Made by a program: the position numbers and the translations under genes. A stretch of DNA of 64,000 bases from Propioniciclava sp. MC1595 (lineage in GTDB: Bacteria; Actinomycetota; Actinomycetes; Propionibacteriales; Propionibacteriaceae). Under the pieces are notes generated by a model. It saw nothing but the letters and a program-made list of their open reading frames with translations. It did not search any database and was not told where the DNA came from. The first letter of the stretch is position 1. Each line of letters starts with the position of its first letter. Below, one piece after another: positions 31,519 to 41,048 of the stretch. The stretch lies in NCBI RefSeq assembly GCF_017569205.1, contig NZ_CP071870.1, forward strand, positions 1,798,001 to 1,862,000. The letters are read 5' to 3'.

Positions 31519-33285
31519 CCTGAGTTGGGTCACCGTTCGGCGATTCTTGCATCGGTAGGGGCCGTGACTTGCGGTGATGCCGTGGCTTGGTGCTTCGTTT
31601 AGGCACTAAGCGGGACTCTAGGATCGGGGCATGGCGTGGATTCGGCGGGTGCGGACGGCCTCGGGGGCGACCGCGGTGCAGATCGCTGAGTCGGTGGGTG
31701 GTCGACGTCGCATCGTGCGGCACGTGGGGTCGGCGCACGATGAAGCCGAGCTTGGGCTGCTGATGGCCCAGGCCAGCAAGCTGCTCCAGGACGATGCCCA
31801 GGGGCAGTTGGATCTGGGGCTGTCGCTGCCAGTTCCTTGGGCCGCGATGGTGCCGGCCCCGGCCGAGACGCTGTTCGGGGAGCAGGTCAAGGGCCCGGTG
31901 CGGCGCCCGGTGGTGGCCGCGCCTCGCGTGCTGCGAACGTCCTCGGCGTTGCTGTATGAGGCGTTGGCCGGAGTGTACACCGACCTGGGTTTCGACGTCC
32001 TGGACGATGAGGTGTTCCGCGACCTGGTCATCGCGCGGGTGGTGGAGCCGACCAGCCTGCTGGACGTGGACCGGGTGCTGGCAGACCTGGGTCGGACCGC
32101 GGCCAGCCTGTCGACGCGCAAGCGCACGTTGGGCCGATGCCAGGACGGGGCCTACCGCGACCAGGTCGCCAAACTGTGCTTCGAGCAGGCCCGGGCCAGC
32201 GGGGATGTGTCGTTGTGCCTGTACGACGTGACCACGCTGCACTTCGAAGCCGCTGAGGAAGATGCCCTGCGCAAGGTCGGCTACTCCAAGGAACGCCGGG
32301 TCGACCCGCAGATCATCGTCGGTCTGCTGGTCGACCGGCACGGTTTCCCGTTGGAGATCGGGTGCTGGGAGGGCAACAAGGCCGAGACGCACACGATCGT
32401 GCCGATCATCGAGGCCTTCGCCGCCCGGCACGAGATCGAGGACTTGGTCGTGGTCGCTGACGCCGGGATGCTGTCGGCTGCCAATTTGAAGGCCCTGGAT
32501 CAGGCCGGGCACACCTTCATCGTCGGGTCCAAGACCACCAAGGCCCCGATCGACCTGGCCTCCCACTTCCGCTGGCACGGGGATGTGTTCACCGACGGCC
32601 AGGTCATCGACACCCTGACCCCCAAGGTCGGCAAGAACACCGACAACGACACCGCCAAGCGTCGCGAGCCGGTCTGGGACCCCGAGCAGCACCGCAACTC
32701 GTGGCGGGCGGTGTGGTCCTACTCGGCCAAGCGGTTCGCCCGGGACAACAAGACCCTCACCGCCCAGGAGAACCGGGCCCGGGCAGCGATCGAGGGGGAC
32801 AAACCAGCCCGGACGCCCAGGTTCGTCAAGACACAGACCGACGGACTGGTCCTGGACGAAGCCGCGCTGGCCCGAGCCCGGCGGTTGGCAGGACTCAAAG
32901 GCCTGGTCACCAACATCCCGGCCACGGTGCTGCCCGCTGCCGAGGTGATCAGCTCCTATGCCGACCTGTGGCACGTGGAGCACTCCTTCAGGATGTCCAA
33001 GAGTGACCTGAGGGCCCGCCCACTGTTCGCCAGACGACGCGACTCCATCGAGGCGCACCTGACCATCGTGTTCACCGCCCTAGCCATCGGCCGCACCGTC
33101 CAGGACCGGACCGGCCTGTCGCTACGTCGAGTCCTGCGCCAACTCCGTCCGCTGCGTTCAGCAACGATCCAGGCCAACGGCGCTATCCAGACCCTGCCAC
33201 CAGCCCTCCGCGACGACGAGCAGGCCGTCCTTGACGACCTCAAACAAGCCAGCCCAAGGCACTAAGCCGCTTGACCCAACTCAGG
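31519..33285 (+). mobile_element. IS1634-family insertion sequence, complete (1767 bp)
   Basis: The ends are 14-bp perfect inverted repeats: CCTGAGTTGGGTCA at 31519-31532 and its complement at 33272-33285. The element is flanked by the direct repeat ATTGA on both sides and encodes one full-length transposase. Intact ends, intact duplication and an intact open frame indicate a recent, possibly active, insertion. It sits exactly at the end of the decayed iron transporter operon. Confidence 0.92.
31631..33265 (+). CDS. IS1634-family transposase
   Basis: A 544-residue DDE transposase, a normal length for IS1634/IS1549 elements. Candidate catalytic acids are in LYDVTTLHFE near residue 198, VVVADAGML near 276 and YADLWHVEHSFRMSK near 445, the last being the typical YREKmt-like motif of IS4-superfamily enzymes. 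The ATG is preceded by GGATCGGGG. No frameshift or stop interrupts the frame. Confidence 0.93.
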   Translation: MAWIRRVRTASGATAVQIAESVGGRRRIVRHVGSAHDEAELGLLMAQASKLLQDDAQGQLDLGLSLPVPWAAMVPAPAETLFGEQVKGPVRRPVVAAPRVLRTSSALLYEALAGVYTDLGFDVLDDEVFRDLVIARVVEPTSLLDVDRVLADLGRTAASLSTRKRTLGRCQDGAYRDQVAKLCFEQARASGDVSLCLYDVTTLHFEAAEEDALRKVGYSKERRVDPQIIVGLLVDRHGFPLEIGCWEGNKAETHTIVPIIEAFAARHEIEDLVVVADAGMLSAANLKALDQAGHTFIVGSKTTKAPIDLASHFRWHGDVFTDGQVIDTLTPKVGKNTDNDTAKRREPVWDPEQHRNSWRAVWSYSAKRFARDNKTLTAQENRARAAIEGDKPARTPRFVKTQTDGLVLDEAALARARRLAGLKGLVTNIPATVLPAAEVISSYADLWHVEHSFRMSKSDLRARPLFARRRDSIEAHLTIVFTALAIGRTVQDRTGLSLRRVLRQLRPLRSATIQANGAIQTLPPALRDDEQAVLDDLKQASPRH

Positions 33286-33290
33286 ATTGA
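33286..33290 (+). repeat. Right 5-bp target-site duplication of the IS
   Basis: ATTGA directly after the right inverted repeat, identical to 31514-31518. Confidence 0.88.
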
Positions 33291-33296
33291 CGCTGC

Positions 33297-33400
33297 GCCG
33301 AGGGCTTGGGTTTCCTGCCGAGGGCTTGGGTCCAGACGCTGTCTCATCTCAAGCCCTCGGCAGGAACCCAAGCCCTGGGCGAAAGACTCAAGCCCTCGGC
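33297..33400. repeat. Nested inverted repeat built from a 12-15 bp unit (REP-like or terminator)
   Basis: The unit GCCGAGGGCTTGGGT occurs twice directly (33297, 33317) and then three times inverted as CAAGCCCTCGGC-type copies (about 33350, 33366, 33387). The first pair and the next inverted pair form a stem of about 33 bp with one mismatch, a one-base bulge and one G/A change, around a loop near 33332-33348. It lies between the transporter operon plus IS and the convergent aspS stop, so it could end transcription from both sides. Confidence 0.8.
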
Positions 33401-33403
33401 GGG

Positions 33404-35200
33404 TCAGGCTTCGGCAGTCGCTTTCTCGTCGGCCTTCGGCTTGGCGTCGACCCCGGCCTCCTTGCGCTGCTGCGCCGTGATGGACGCCGGCGCCTCGGTC
33501 AGCGGGTCGAACCCGCCGCCCGACTTCGGGAACGCGATGACGTCGCGGATGGTGTCGAAGCCGCCGAGCAGCATCACGAGGCGGTCCAGGCCGAAGGCGA
33601 TGCCGCCGTGGGGCGGGGCGCCGAAGGAGAAGGCCTCGAGCAGGAAGCCAAACTTCTCCTGCGCCTCCTCCTGGGACAGGCCCATGACCTTGAACACGCG
33701 CTCCTGCACGTCGCGGCGGTGGATACGGATCGAGCCGCCGCCGATCTCGTTGCCGTTGGCGACGAAGTCGTAGCCGTAGGACAGCGCCGAGCCGGGGTCG
33801 GTGTCGAAGGTGTCGAGCGACTCGGGCTTGGGCGAGGTGAACGCGTGGTGCACCGCGGCCCACTTGCCCTCGGCGATGGCGACATCACCGGAGGCGACGG
33901 CGTCCTCGCGCAGCTTGAACATGGGGGCGTCCACGACCCACAGGAACGACCAGGCGTCCTCGTCGATCTGGCCGGTGCGGCGTCCGATCTCCAGGCGCGC
34001 GGCGCCCAGCAGCTCCTGGGTGGCCTCGCGGGCACCCGCGCCGAAGAAGATCGCGTCGCCCGGCTGGGCGTCCATGGCGGCGGCCAGGCCGTCGCGCTCG
34101 GCGTCGGTGATGTTCTTGGCGACCGGCCCGCCGAGGGTGCCGTCCTCGCCGATGGTCACGTAGGCGAGACCCTTGGCGCCGCGCTGCTTGGCCCACTCCT
34201 GCCACGCGTCGAACTGGCGACGAGGCTGGGACGCCCCGCCCGGCATGACCACGCCGCCCACGTACGGCGCCTGGAACACGCGGAAGGGCGTGTCGGCGAA
34301 GTAAGAGGTGAGCTCGCGGATCTTGTTGTCGAACCGCAGGTCGGGCTTGTCCGAGCCGTAGTTGTCCATGGCGTCGTGCCAGGTCATCCGCGGCAGCGGC
34401 AGCGACATCTCCACGCCGATCAGGCGCCAGCAGGCCGCCATGACCTCCTCGGCCAGGGCGATCACGTCGTCCTGGTCGACGAAGCTCATCTCGATGTCGA
34501 GCTGGGTGAACTCGGGCTGGCGGTCGGCGCGGAAGTCCTCGTCGCGGTAGCAGCGCGCGATCTGGTAGTAGCGCTCCATCCCGGCGACCATCAGGAGCTG
34601 CTTGAACAACTGCGGGCTCTGCGGCAGGGCGTACCACTTGCCGGGGTGCAGGCGCGCGGGCACCACGAAGTCGCGGGCGCCCTCGGGCGTCGAGCGGGTC
34701 AGGGTGGGGGTCTCGATGTCGTAGAAGTCGCGGCCGTCGAGCACCTCGCGGATCGCGCGGGTCACCTTCGAGCGCAGCACCAGCGCGTCGTGCTGGCGCG
34801 GACGCCGCAGGTCCAGGTAGCGGTGCTTGAGGCGCGCGTCCTCGCCGACGCCGGAGCGCTCGTCGATCTGGAACGGCAGCGGCGCGGCCGGGTTGAGCAC
34901 CTCGAGGTCGCGGATGTCGACCTCCACCTGGCCGGTGGCGATGTTGGGGTTGACGTTCTCGGCGTCGCGGGCGTCGACCACGCCGGTCACCTGGATGCAG
35001 AACTCGTTGCGCAGGTCGTGGATGCCCGCCGATTCGAGGTACTCGTCGCGGACGACGACCTGGCAGATGCCCGAGGCGTCCCGCAGGTCGATGAAGGCCA
35101 CGCCGCCGTGGTCGCGCCGCTTGGCGACCCATCCGGCGAGGGTGACGGTCTGGCCGACGTGCTCCGAACGGAGGGTCCCGGCCTGGTGGGTGCGCAGCAT
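33404..35200 (-). CDS. aspS: Aspartyl-tRNA synthetase
   Basis: A class II synthetase of 598 residues. The N-terminal OB-fold anticodon domain ([23 protein letters not shown]), motif 2 [19 protein letters not shown] near residue 216, the bacterial GAD insertion (about 290-420) and motif 3 [11 protein letters not shown] near 535 are all visible. The ATG at 35200 has AAGGAAC upstream. Whether it is discriminating or also charges tRNA-Asn cannot be settled here, as asnS and gatCAB are not in the window. It ends 3 bp from the inverted-repeat element. Confidence 0.98.
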   Translation of the reverse strand: MLRTHQAGTLRSEHVGQTVTLAGWVAKRRDHGGVAFIDLRDASGICQVVVRDEYLESAGIHDLRNEFCIQVTGVVDARDAENVNPNIATGQVEVDIRDLEVLNPAAPLPFQIDERSGVGEDARLKHRYLDLRRPRQHDALVLRSKVTRAIREVLDGRDFYDIETPTLTRSTPEGARDFVVPARLHPGKWYALPQSPQLFKQLLMVAGMERYYQIARCYRDEDFRADRQPEFTQLDIEMSFVDQDDVIALAEEVMAACWRLIGVEMSLPLPRMTWHDAMDNYGSDKPDLRFDNKIRELTSYFADTPFRVFQAPYVGGVVMPGGASQPRRQFDAWQEWAKQRGAKGLAYVTIGEDGTLGGPVAKNITDAERDGLAAAMDAQPGDAIFFGAGAREATQELLGAARLEIGRRTGQIDEDAWSFLWVVDAPMFKLREDAVASGDVAIAEGKWAAVHHAFTSPKPESLDTFDTDPGSALSYGYDFVANGNEIGGGSIRIHRRDVQERVFKVMGLSQEEAQEKFGFLLEAFSFGAPPHGGIAFGLDRLVMLLGGFDTIRDVIAFPKSGGGFDPLTEAPASITAQQRKEAGVDAKPKADEKATAEA

Positions 35201-35254
35201 GCGATGTTCCTTTCTCTGCCCCGCATAGACGGTGCGGGCGCGCCCATGATTGTA
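35201..35254 (-). promoter_or_regulatory. aspS promoter and hairpin leader
   Basis: A TACAAT hexamer (complement of 35249-35254) is a good -10. The predicted leader contains a hairpin with stem CCCGCA / TGCGGG and a 7-nt loop (about 35219-35237), just before the AAGGAAC ribosome site. It is too short for a T-box. It might affect translation or be incidental. Confidence 0.45.
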
Positions 35255-35329
35255 CGCATGCCCGGACTCGGGGATGGATCGGGGCCAACCCCCCTTGGCG
35301 AAGGGCGATGGGTGGGGTGGGCTGGTCGG

Positions 35330-35923
35330 ATGAAGAAGACGACTGCCCTCATCCCCACCGTCCTGGCCGCCGGCCTGATCCTCGCCGGCTGCACCTCCCC
35401 CACCCCGCCGGCACCGGCGCCGGCGACCACCTCCGGCCCCGTGGTCGCCCCGGCCACGACGCCGGCAGGCAACCCCCCGGCTTCGAACGCCACCCCCGGC
35501 AGCGGGGACGCGGCGTCCGACGACACCGCCCACAACGCCGCGGCCGAGGCCGCCGTGCGCACCGCGGAGGGCGAGGCGAACGGCAGGGTCATCGAGCTCG
35601 ACCGCGAGGGCAACGGGTGGGAGGTTGAGGTCCTCGTGGGCGACCGGATCCACGAATTCAGGATCGATGACGCCGGCACCGCGGTGACCGACCGCCGTGG
35701 CGACGAGCGGGTCCACCCCGAGGACCAGCGGCGTGCCGCCGCGGCCACGATCTCCGTCACCGACGCGATGAGGGCCGCACTCGCGGCCACCCCCGGGACG
35801 ATCGACGACATCGAACTCGACGACCGCAACAACGTCGTCGTGTGGGAGGTCACGATCGACACCGCGGACGACGACGACGTGGAGGTCTACGTCGACGCCA
35901 CCACGGGCGAGGTTCAGGCCTGA
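35330..35923 (+). CDS. PepSY-domain lipoprotein
   Basis: A 197-residue predicted lipoprotein. The signal sequence [21 protein letters not shown] ends in the lipobox LAGC with the acylated Cys at 21. A Pro/Ala/Thr-rich linker (about 22-65) is followed by two PepSY-like repeats ([21 protein letters not shown] and the region [23 protein letters not shown], each followed by a W-E-V strand). PepSY proteins often bind or inhibit secreted peptidases, but the target here is unknown. The last 10 bp overlap the end of hisS on the other strand, so no terminator separates them. Transcribed against the backbone, it looks like an insertion between aspS and hisS. Confidence 0.85.
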   Translation: MKKTTALIPTVLAAGLILAGCTSPTPPAPAPATTSGPVVAPATTPAGNPPASNATPGSGDAASDDTAHNAAAEAAVRTAEGEANGRVIELDREGNGWEVEVLVGDRIHEFRIDDAGTAVTDRRGDERVHPEDQRRAAAATISVTDAMRAALAATPGTIDDIELDDRNNVVVWEVTIDTADDDDVEVYVDATTGEVQA

Positions 35924-37257
35924 CCCGCCCCCACTGACGGCCGCAGGTCTCCCTCCGGCGGCCGCCAGGAGTCGGCCTCTGCCGGCACCTGGTCGCCGGA
36001 GCGGATGTCCTTGACCGAGTCGCCGTCCTGTCCCGCGAACCACACGAACGGGATGCCGCGCCGGTCGGCGTAGCGGATCTGCTTGCCGAACCGGTCGGCC
36101 TTGGGCGCCACCTCGGTGGGGATGCCGCGCGCACGCAGCGCCGCGGCCGTCGCCATGGCAGCGGCCCGGGTCTCCTCCGCATCGACGGCGACCAGCACGC
36201 AGGTCGGCACCGACCGGGACGCCACCAGCTCACCCTTCGCGATCAGCGGGGCCAGGATGCGCGTGACGCCCACCGACACGCCGACGCCCGGCCAAGTGCG
36301 CTTGCCGTCCGTGGCCAGGGCGTCGTAGCGGCCGCCGGAGCAGATCGACCCGAGCGACTCGAAGCCCTCCATCTCGGTCTCGTAGACGGTGCCGGTGTAG
36401 TAGTCCAGCCCCCGGGCGATCTTGAGGTCGGCGACCAGGCGCCCGGGAACCGCCGCAGCGGCGGCCTCGACCACCTCGGCGAGCGCGGCCAGCCCCTCGT
36501 CCAACAGCTCGTGCTGGACGCCCAACGCCCGCACCTGCTCCACGAAGGAGGTGTCGGGGGTGGAGATCGTGGCCAGCGCCAGACACTTGTCGGCGGCCTC
36601 GGGGCTCATCCCGAGTTCGTCGACCAGCAGGGCCCGCACGGCGTCCGGCCCGATCTTGTCGAGCTTGTCGACCCGCTGCAGGACGGCCATGTGGTCGGTG
36701 ACGCCCAGGCCACGGTAGAAGCCTTCGGCCAGCTTGCGGTTGTTGACGTGCATGACCACCGGAGGGACGCCGAACCGGGTGTGCAGTGTCTCCAGGGCCT
36801 CCAGCATGACCAGGGCCACCTCGACGTCGTGGTGGCCCGCAAGTGCGTTCTCGCCCACCACGTCGATGTCCGCCTGCACGAACTCGCGGTAGCGCCCCTC
36901 CTGCGGCCGCTCGCCGCGCCAGACCTTCTGCACCTGGTAACGCCGGAACGGGAACGCCAGGTGACCCGCGTGCTCCAGCACGTAGCGCGCGAACGGCACG
37001 GTGAGGTCGAAGTGCAGGCCCAGATCATCCCCGGTCTCGCCCTCAGCGGCGTGCAGCCGGCGGACGACGTAGACCTCCTTGGTGATCTCGCCCTTGCGGG
37101 TCAGGGAGTCCATCGTCTCGACCGCACGGGTCTCGATCGAGGCGAAGCCGTGCAGCTCGAACGTCTCGCGCAGCGAGTCGAGGACGGCCTGTTCCACGAT
37201 CCGCCCGGCGGGCAGGAACTCGGGGAACCCGGACAACGGCTTGGGACGCATGCTCAC
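35914..37257 (-). CDS. hisS: Histidyl-tRNA synthetase
   Basis: Class II synthetase of 447 residues. Motif 2 is in [20 protein letters not shown] near 120, with the histidine-specific loops [13 protein letters not shown] near 277 and SGGRYDAL near 305. A C-terminal anticodon-binding domain follows ([19 protein letters not shown]). The GTG start at 37257 overlaps the MBL gene stop (GTGA); an ATG two codons further in is possible. Confidence 0.97.
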   Translation of the reverse strand: MSMRPKPLSGFPEFLPAGRIVEQAVLDSLRETFELHGFASIETRAVETMDSLTRKGEITKEVYVVRRLHAAEGETGDDLGLHFDLTVPFARYVLEHAGHLAFPFRRYQVQKVWRGERPQEGRYREFVQADIDVVGENALAGHHDVEVALVMLEALETLHTRFGVPPVVMHVNNRKLAEGFYRGLGVTDHMAVLQRVDKLDKIGPDAVRALLVDELGMSPEAADKCLALATISTPDTSFVEQVRALGVQHELLDEGLAALAEVVEAAAAAVPGRLVADLKIARGLDYYTGTVYETEMEGFESLGSICSGGRYDALATDGKRTWPGVGVSVGVTRILAPLIAKGELVASRSVPTCVLVAVDAEETRAAAMATAAALRARGIPTEVAPKADRFGKQIRYADRRGIPFVWFAGQDGDSVKDIRSGDQVPAEADSWRPPEGDLRPSVGAGQA

Positions 37258-37940
37258 CTCAGGTAGCTCTCGGTCAGGTAGGAGTTGGTGGCCCGCTCGT
37301 GGGCCATCGTGGTCTCGGGCCCATGCCCCGGCACCAGGGCGGCGGTGTCGGGCAGCGCCAGGACGACGTCGCGCAGCGAGCGTCGCATGGCCTCGTCGTC
37401 GCCGCCGGGCAGGTCGGTGCGCCCGATGGAGCCGGCGAACACCACGTCGCCGGTGAACACGATCTCGGTCAGCTCGGGCGCCTGCGGCACCGGCTCGACC
37501 AGGGGCGTGCGCCACAGCAGGCAGCCCGGGCGGTGACCCGGCGCGACCTCGGTGGTGAAGGTCATGCCGGCCAGCTCCAGCGTCTCGCCGCCGACGAGGT
37601 CACGCAGGTCGGCGGGCTCGACGTGGTTGACGCCGAACCGGTCGATGATCTCGAGGGCCCACGGCATCAGCAGCGAGGTGTCGAACAGCTCGCGGTCGGA
37701 CTCGTGCAGGTAGGCCGGGACGCCGTAGTGGTCGGCCACGTCGGCCGCACCGCCCACGTGGTCGGGGTGCCCGTGTGTGAGGAGTACCGCCTCGACGGTG
37801 AGCCCGTGCTCGGCGACGAGCTCCTTGACCGGCTCGAACGCGTTGACACCGGGGTCGACGACCACGCACCGCCGCCCATCCATCGACAGGATGTAGCAGT
37901 TGGCCTGCAGCGGACCGGCCGGGAACGAGGTCAGGAACAC
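37254..37940 (-). CDS. Metallo-beta-lactamase-fold hydrolase (glyoxalase II-like)
   Basis: A 228-residue metal-dependent hydrolase with the zinc motif THGHPDHVGG near residue 53, later ligands in VAPGHRPGC near 132 and VFTGDVVF near 158, and PGHGPETT near 210. This arrangement is that of hydroxyacylglutathione hydrolase-like enzymes; in actinobacteria, which lack glutathione, the natural substrate is uncertain (other thiol esters are possible). It is regularly found just before hisS in the phylum. The start GTG at 37940 has TAAGGT at 7 nt, suggesting a leaderless mRNA. Confidence 0.9.
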   Translation of the reverse strand: MFLTSFPAGPLQANCYILSMDGRRCVVVDPGVNAFEPVKELVAEHGLTVEAVLLTHGHPDHVGGAADVADHYGVPAYLHESDRELFDTSLLMPWALEIIDRFGVNHVEPADLRDLVGGETLELAGMTFTTEVAPGHRPGCLLWRTPLVEPVPQAPELTEIVFTGDVVFAGSIGRTDLPGGDDEAMRRSLRDVVLALPDTAALVPGHGPETTMAHERATNSYLTESYLR

Positions 37941-37947
37941 GTCCGTT

Positions 37948-37953
37948 ACCTTA
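37948..37953 (-). promoter_or_regulatory. Possible -10 element of the MBL-hisS operon (leaderless)
   Basis: TAAGGT on the minus strand ends 7 nt before the GTG, in the 66-bp divergent gap to the DUF349 gene. It is not part of a stop codon, so it is one of the cleaner examples. Confidence 0.48.
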
Positions 37954-38006
37954 TCGTCGGCCAGACCGCGCGCGCCGGAGGGGTGTTTTCGTGCAAGATG
38001 GAGCCC

Positions 38007-39251
38007 ATGACTGACTCTGCAGGTCCGGCCAGCTTCGGTCGTGTCGACCCCGATGGCACCGTCTACGTGACCACGGGTGAGGGCGAACGGGCGGTCGGTC
38101 AGGTTCCCGACGTGTCCCCCGACGAGGCGCTCGCCTTCTTCGTCCGGCGCTACGAGGCCCTCGAGCTGGAGGTGACGCTGCTCGAGCAGCGCCTGAACTC
38201 CGGTGCGGTCTCCCCCGACGACGCACGCCACACGATCAAGAACCTGCGCAAGTCGGTGTCCGAGGCCAACGCGGTCGGCGACCTCGCCGCCCTGGAGACC
38301 CGGCTCGAGGCCCTGCAGCCCCGCCTGGCCGAGGCGTCCGAGGCCCGCAAGGCCGAGCGCGCCAAGCAGCACGAGGCCACCCGCGAGGCCAAGGAGGCCA
38401 TGGTCGCCGAGGCCGAGGCGCTGGCGTCCGGCAACGACTGGCGCGGCGGGGTCAACCGCTTCCGCCAGCTGCTCGAGGACTGGAAGAAGCTCCCCCGCAT
38501 CGACCGCGCCACCGACGACGCGCTGTGGCACCGGTTCAGCTCCGCCCGCACCACCTACACCCGCCGCCGCAAGGCCCAGTTCGCCGAGCAGTCCGCGCGC
38601 TGGGGCGAGGCGAAGGCCGTCAAGGAGCAGATCATCGAGGAGGCCCGCTCGCTGGCCGACTCCACCGACTGGGGCCCCACCTCGGGTGCCTTCCGCGACC
38701 TGATGACCCGCTGGAAGGCCGCCGGATCGGCCGCCCGCGAGCACGACGACAAGCTCTGGGCCGAGTTCCGCGGTCTCCAGGACCAGTTCTTCGGCGCCCG
38801 CACCGCCGCCCAGAGCGCCCAGGACGAGGAGTTCACCGGCAACCTGGTCGCCAAGGAGGAGCTGCTGGCCAAGGCCGAGGCGAGCATCGTCCCGGTGAAG
38901 GACGTGGAGTCGGCGCGCGCCGCCTTCCGCACCTTCCTCGAGGAGTACCACGCCCTCGGCAAGGTCCCCCGCGACGCCATGCGCGGCCTCGACAACCGCG
39001 TCCGCGCGATCGAGCAGGCCGTCCGCAAGGCCGAGGAGGACGAGTGGAAGCGCACCGACCCCGAGGCGCGCCAGCGCGCCGAGGAGACGGTCGCCATGCT
39101 CAGCGCGGAGATCGACAAACTGGCCGCCAAGGCCGAGAAGGCCGAGGCCCGCGGGGACAAGCAGGCCGCCAAGAAGGCCCAGGACTCGATCGCGACCTAC
39201 CAGACCTGGCTCGACCAGGCCAAGGCCACGCTGGCCGACTTCACCCGCTGA
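38007..39251 (+). CDS. DUF349 protein
   Basis: A 414-residue, almost entirely helical protein rich in Glu, Lys, Ala and Arg. It holds repeated DUF349-type units, visible as W-K-x-hydrophobic motifs (EDWKKLPRIDRATDDALWHRF, MTRWKAAGSAAREHDDKLWAEF, and EEYHALGKVPRDAMRGLDNRV), each followed by a long basic helix, suggesting a coiled-coil rod. It starts SFGRVDPDGTVYVTTGEGER, a sequence well conserved in actinobacterial homologues next to rel. The start is ATG 38007; an ATG nine bases earlier is possible. Molecular role is not known. Confidence 0.88.
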   Translation: MTDSAGPASFGRVDPDGTVYVTTGEGERAVGQVPDVSPDEALAFFVRRYEALELEVTLLEQRLNSGAVSPDDARHTIKNLRKSVSEANAVGDLAALETRLEALQPRLAEASEARKAERAKQHEATREAKEAMVAEAEALASGNDWRGGVNRFRQLLEDWKKLPRIDRATDDALWHRFSSARTTYTRRRKAQFAEQSARWGEAKAVKEQIIEEARSLADSTDWGPTSGAFRDLMTRWKAAGSAAREHDDKLWAEFRGLQDQFFGARTAAQSAQDEEFTGNLVAKEELLAKAEASIVPVKDVESARAAFRTFLEEYHALGKVPRDAMRGLDNRVRAIEQAVRKAEEDEWKRTDPEARQRAEETVAMLSAEIDKLAAKAEKAEARGDKQAAKKAQDSIATYQTWLDQAKATLADFTR

Positions 39252-39257
39252 GGTCGC

Positions 39258-39875
39258 CTACCGGATGATCCCGGCCTGCCGGGCCGCGGCCACTGCCGCG
39301 GTCCGGTTGTCCACGCGCAGCTTCTCGTAGACGTGGACGAGGTGCGTCTTCACCGTCGCCTCCGACAGGAACAGCCGCCGCGCGATCTGACGGTTGGCCA
39401 ACCCCTCGGCCAGCAACACCACGACCTCGCGCTCCCGTTCGGTGAGCTCGCTGGGTGGCGCGACGACCCGGCGCGCGAGGCGTCCGGCGACGGCGGGGGC
39501 GAAGACGGCCTCACCGCGGGCGGCGGCCTCGACCGCGGCCCCGAGCGCCTCCGGGGTGGCGTCCTTGAGCAGGTAGCCCGCGGCCCCCGCCTCGATCGCG
39601 GCCACGATGTCGGCGTCGGTGTCGTAGGTGGTCAGGATCAGCACCCGCGCCGGCGGGTCGCGGCGCAGCAGCTCGCGGGTCACGTCGACGCCGTTGTCGG
39701 AGCCCAGCTGGAGGTCCATGAGCACGACGTCGGGGCGCTCCCGGCCCACGACCGCCAGCGCGGCGGAGCCGTCGCCGGCCTCCCCCACGACCTCGATCCC
39801 CGGCCGCGTGGCCAACAGGGCCGTGAGGCCCGCGCGCACGACCGGGTGGTCGTCCACGATCACGACGGTGGTCAT
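39258..39875 (-). CDS. NarL/LuxR-type response regulator
   Basis: A 205-residue response regulator. The receiver domain has the acidic pair D8/D9, phosphoacceptor D54 in VLMDLQL, the switch Thr in ILTTYD and the Lys in YLLKDA near 104. The C-terminal LuxR helix-turn-helix spans about 140-200 (LTEREREVVVLLAEGLANRQIARRLFL). It is coupled to the kinase gene by a 4-bp overlap. Targets are not given by sequence; the neighbouring small membrane proteins and the palindrome between them are the obvious candidates. Confidence 0.94.
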   Translation of the reverse strand: MTTVVIVDDHPVVRAGLTALLATRPGIEVVGEAGDGSAALAVVGRERPDVVLMDLQLGSDNGVDVTRELLRRDPPARVLILTTYDTDADIVAAIEAGAAGYLLKDATPEALGAAVEAAARGEAVFAPAVAGRLARRVVAPPSELTEREREVVVLLAEGLANRQIARRLFLSEATVKTHLVHVYEKLRVDNRTAAVAAARQAGIIR

Positions 39876-41023
39876 GCTCCCCCTCCCAGCGGCACCGAGG
39901 CCGCGACCGCAGTCCCCTCGCCCGGGGCCGACTCGACGCTCAGCGTCCCGCCCAGCGCGGCGAGGCGTTCGCGCATGGCGCGCAGGCCGAAGCCGCCGGC
40001 GTCCGTGGCCTCGGGGGTGGCGGCGGGGTCGAAGCCGCGCCCGTCGTCGACGACGTCGACCAGCAGCTCGTCGGGGGCATAGCTCAGCGACACCACGACC
40101 CGGGAGGCGCGCGCGTGCTGCCGCACGTTGGCCAGCGCCCCCTGCACCAACCGCAGCACCGCCACGTCGACAGCCGTGGGGGCCAGCAGCGGGTCGCCTG
40201 CGACCTCCAGGTCGGTGCGCAGCCCCGTCTCGGACGCCAGCCTCTCCAGCAGGCGGCGCACGGCTGCGGGCAGGGGCGCGTCCTCAAGCTGGGCCGGGGT
40301 CAACGCGTGGACGACGCGGCGGGCCTCGACGAGGTTCTCCGCCGCAGTCGCCTCGATCTGCCCCAGCAGTTCCGCCTCGGACGCCCCGCGCGCGAGCCCC
40401 GCGCGGGCCAGGAGCAGGATGCTGCTGTAGCCCTGCGCGAGCGTGTCGTGGATGTCGCGGGCCAGGCGCGCCCGCTCGTCCAGCGCGCCGGACTGGCGCT
40501 GCACGGTGGCCAGCTCCTCCTGCACGGCGACCAGCTCGGCGACGAGGCGTCCGCGCTCGGCGGACTCGGCGAGGATCCGCTGGTAGCCCCAGCTCACGCC
40601 GATCGCGACGACGGCACCCACCGTGGGGCCGAGCACCGCCGCCAGCGGGTTGGACGCCGTGGGCCACAGCACGCTGATCGCGGTCAGGGTCAGGGCGACG
40701 ACGGACCCGATCGCGGGCCCGTCGGGGAGCAGGTGCAGGGCGATCAGGTTCAGGGCGAAGACGAGCCAGGCGAAGGTCGGAGCCAGCAGCACCAGCCCCA
40801 CCCACAGCGCGGCCAGCACCGCGAACCAGACCCGGCCCGAGAACCGGAGCCCGACCGCGTACCAGAGGGCCAGCGCGATCGCGAGGGCGGCGACGGGCCC
40901 GGCGACGGCGCCGTCGGCCCAGGTCTGGGAGGCGCCGATGGTCCACAGCAGGGCGAACAGCACGTGCTGCCCACCCCGCAGCGCGCGGGCTGCGGAGTGG
41001 GCTGGTGCGACGTCGGTGCTCAT
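39872..41023 (-). CDS. Sensor histidine kinase, HisKA_3 type
   Basis: A 383-residue kinase paired with the NarL-type regulator. About six membrane helices occupy residues 20-145, with little extracellular sequence, so it probably senses membrane or intramembrane signals. A short coiled coil leads to the phosphorylated His in LARDIHDTLAQGYSSIL near 193. The ATPase domain has the N box (ANVRQHARAS), G1 VVDDGRGFDP near 330 and G2 GGFGLRAMRERL. The start is ATG 41023, with TAGCGT ending 7 nt upstream; a GTG at 41032 is less likely. Confidence 0.92.
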   Translation of the reverse strand: MSTDVAPAHSAARALRGGQHVLFALLWTIGASQTWADGAVAGPVAALAIALALWYAVGLRFSGRVWFAVLAALWVGLVLLAPTFAWLVFALNLIALHLLPDGPAIGSVVALTLTAISVLWPTASNPLAAVLGPTVGAVVAIGVSWGYQRILAESAERGRLVAELVAVQEELATVQRQSGALDERARLARDIHDTLAQGYSSILLLARAGLARGASEAELLGQIEATAAENLVEARRVVHALTPAQLEDAPLPAAVRRLLERLASETGLRTDLEVAGDPLLAPTAVDVAVLRLVQGALANVRQHARASRVVVSLSYAPDELLVDVVDDGRGFDPAATPEATDAGGFGLRAMRERLAALGGTLSVESAPGEGTAVAASVPLGGGA

Positions 41024-41030
41024 CGGGGCC

Positions 41031-41036
41031 ACGCTA
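41031..41036 (-). promoter_or_regulatory. Possible -10 element of the two-component operon (leaderless)
   Basis: TAGCGT ends 7 nt before the kinase ATG. The same hexamer precedes the HsmA-like gene on the other strand. Confidence 0.42.
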
Positions 41037-41048
41037 GCGCGCGCAGGG

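Noticed and set aside
35201-35329. T-box leader for aspS
   Set aside because: The leader is only about 40 nt and lacks the conserved T-box sequence.
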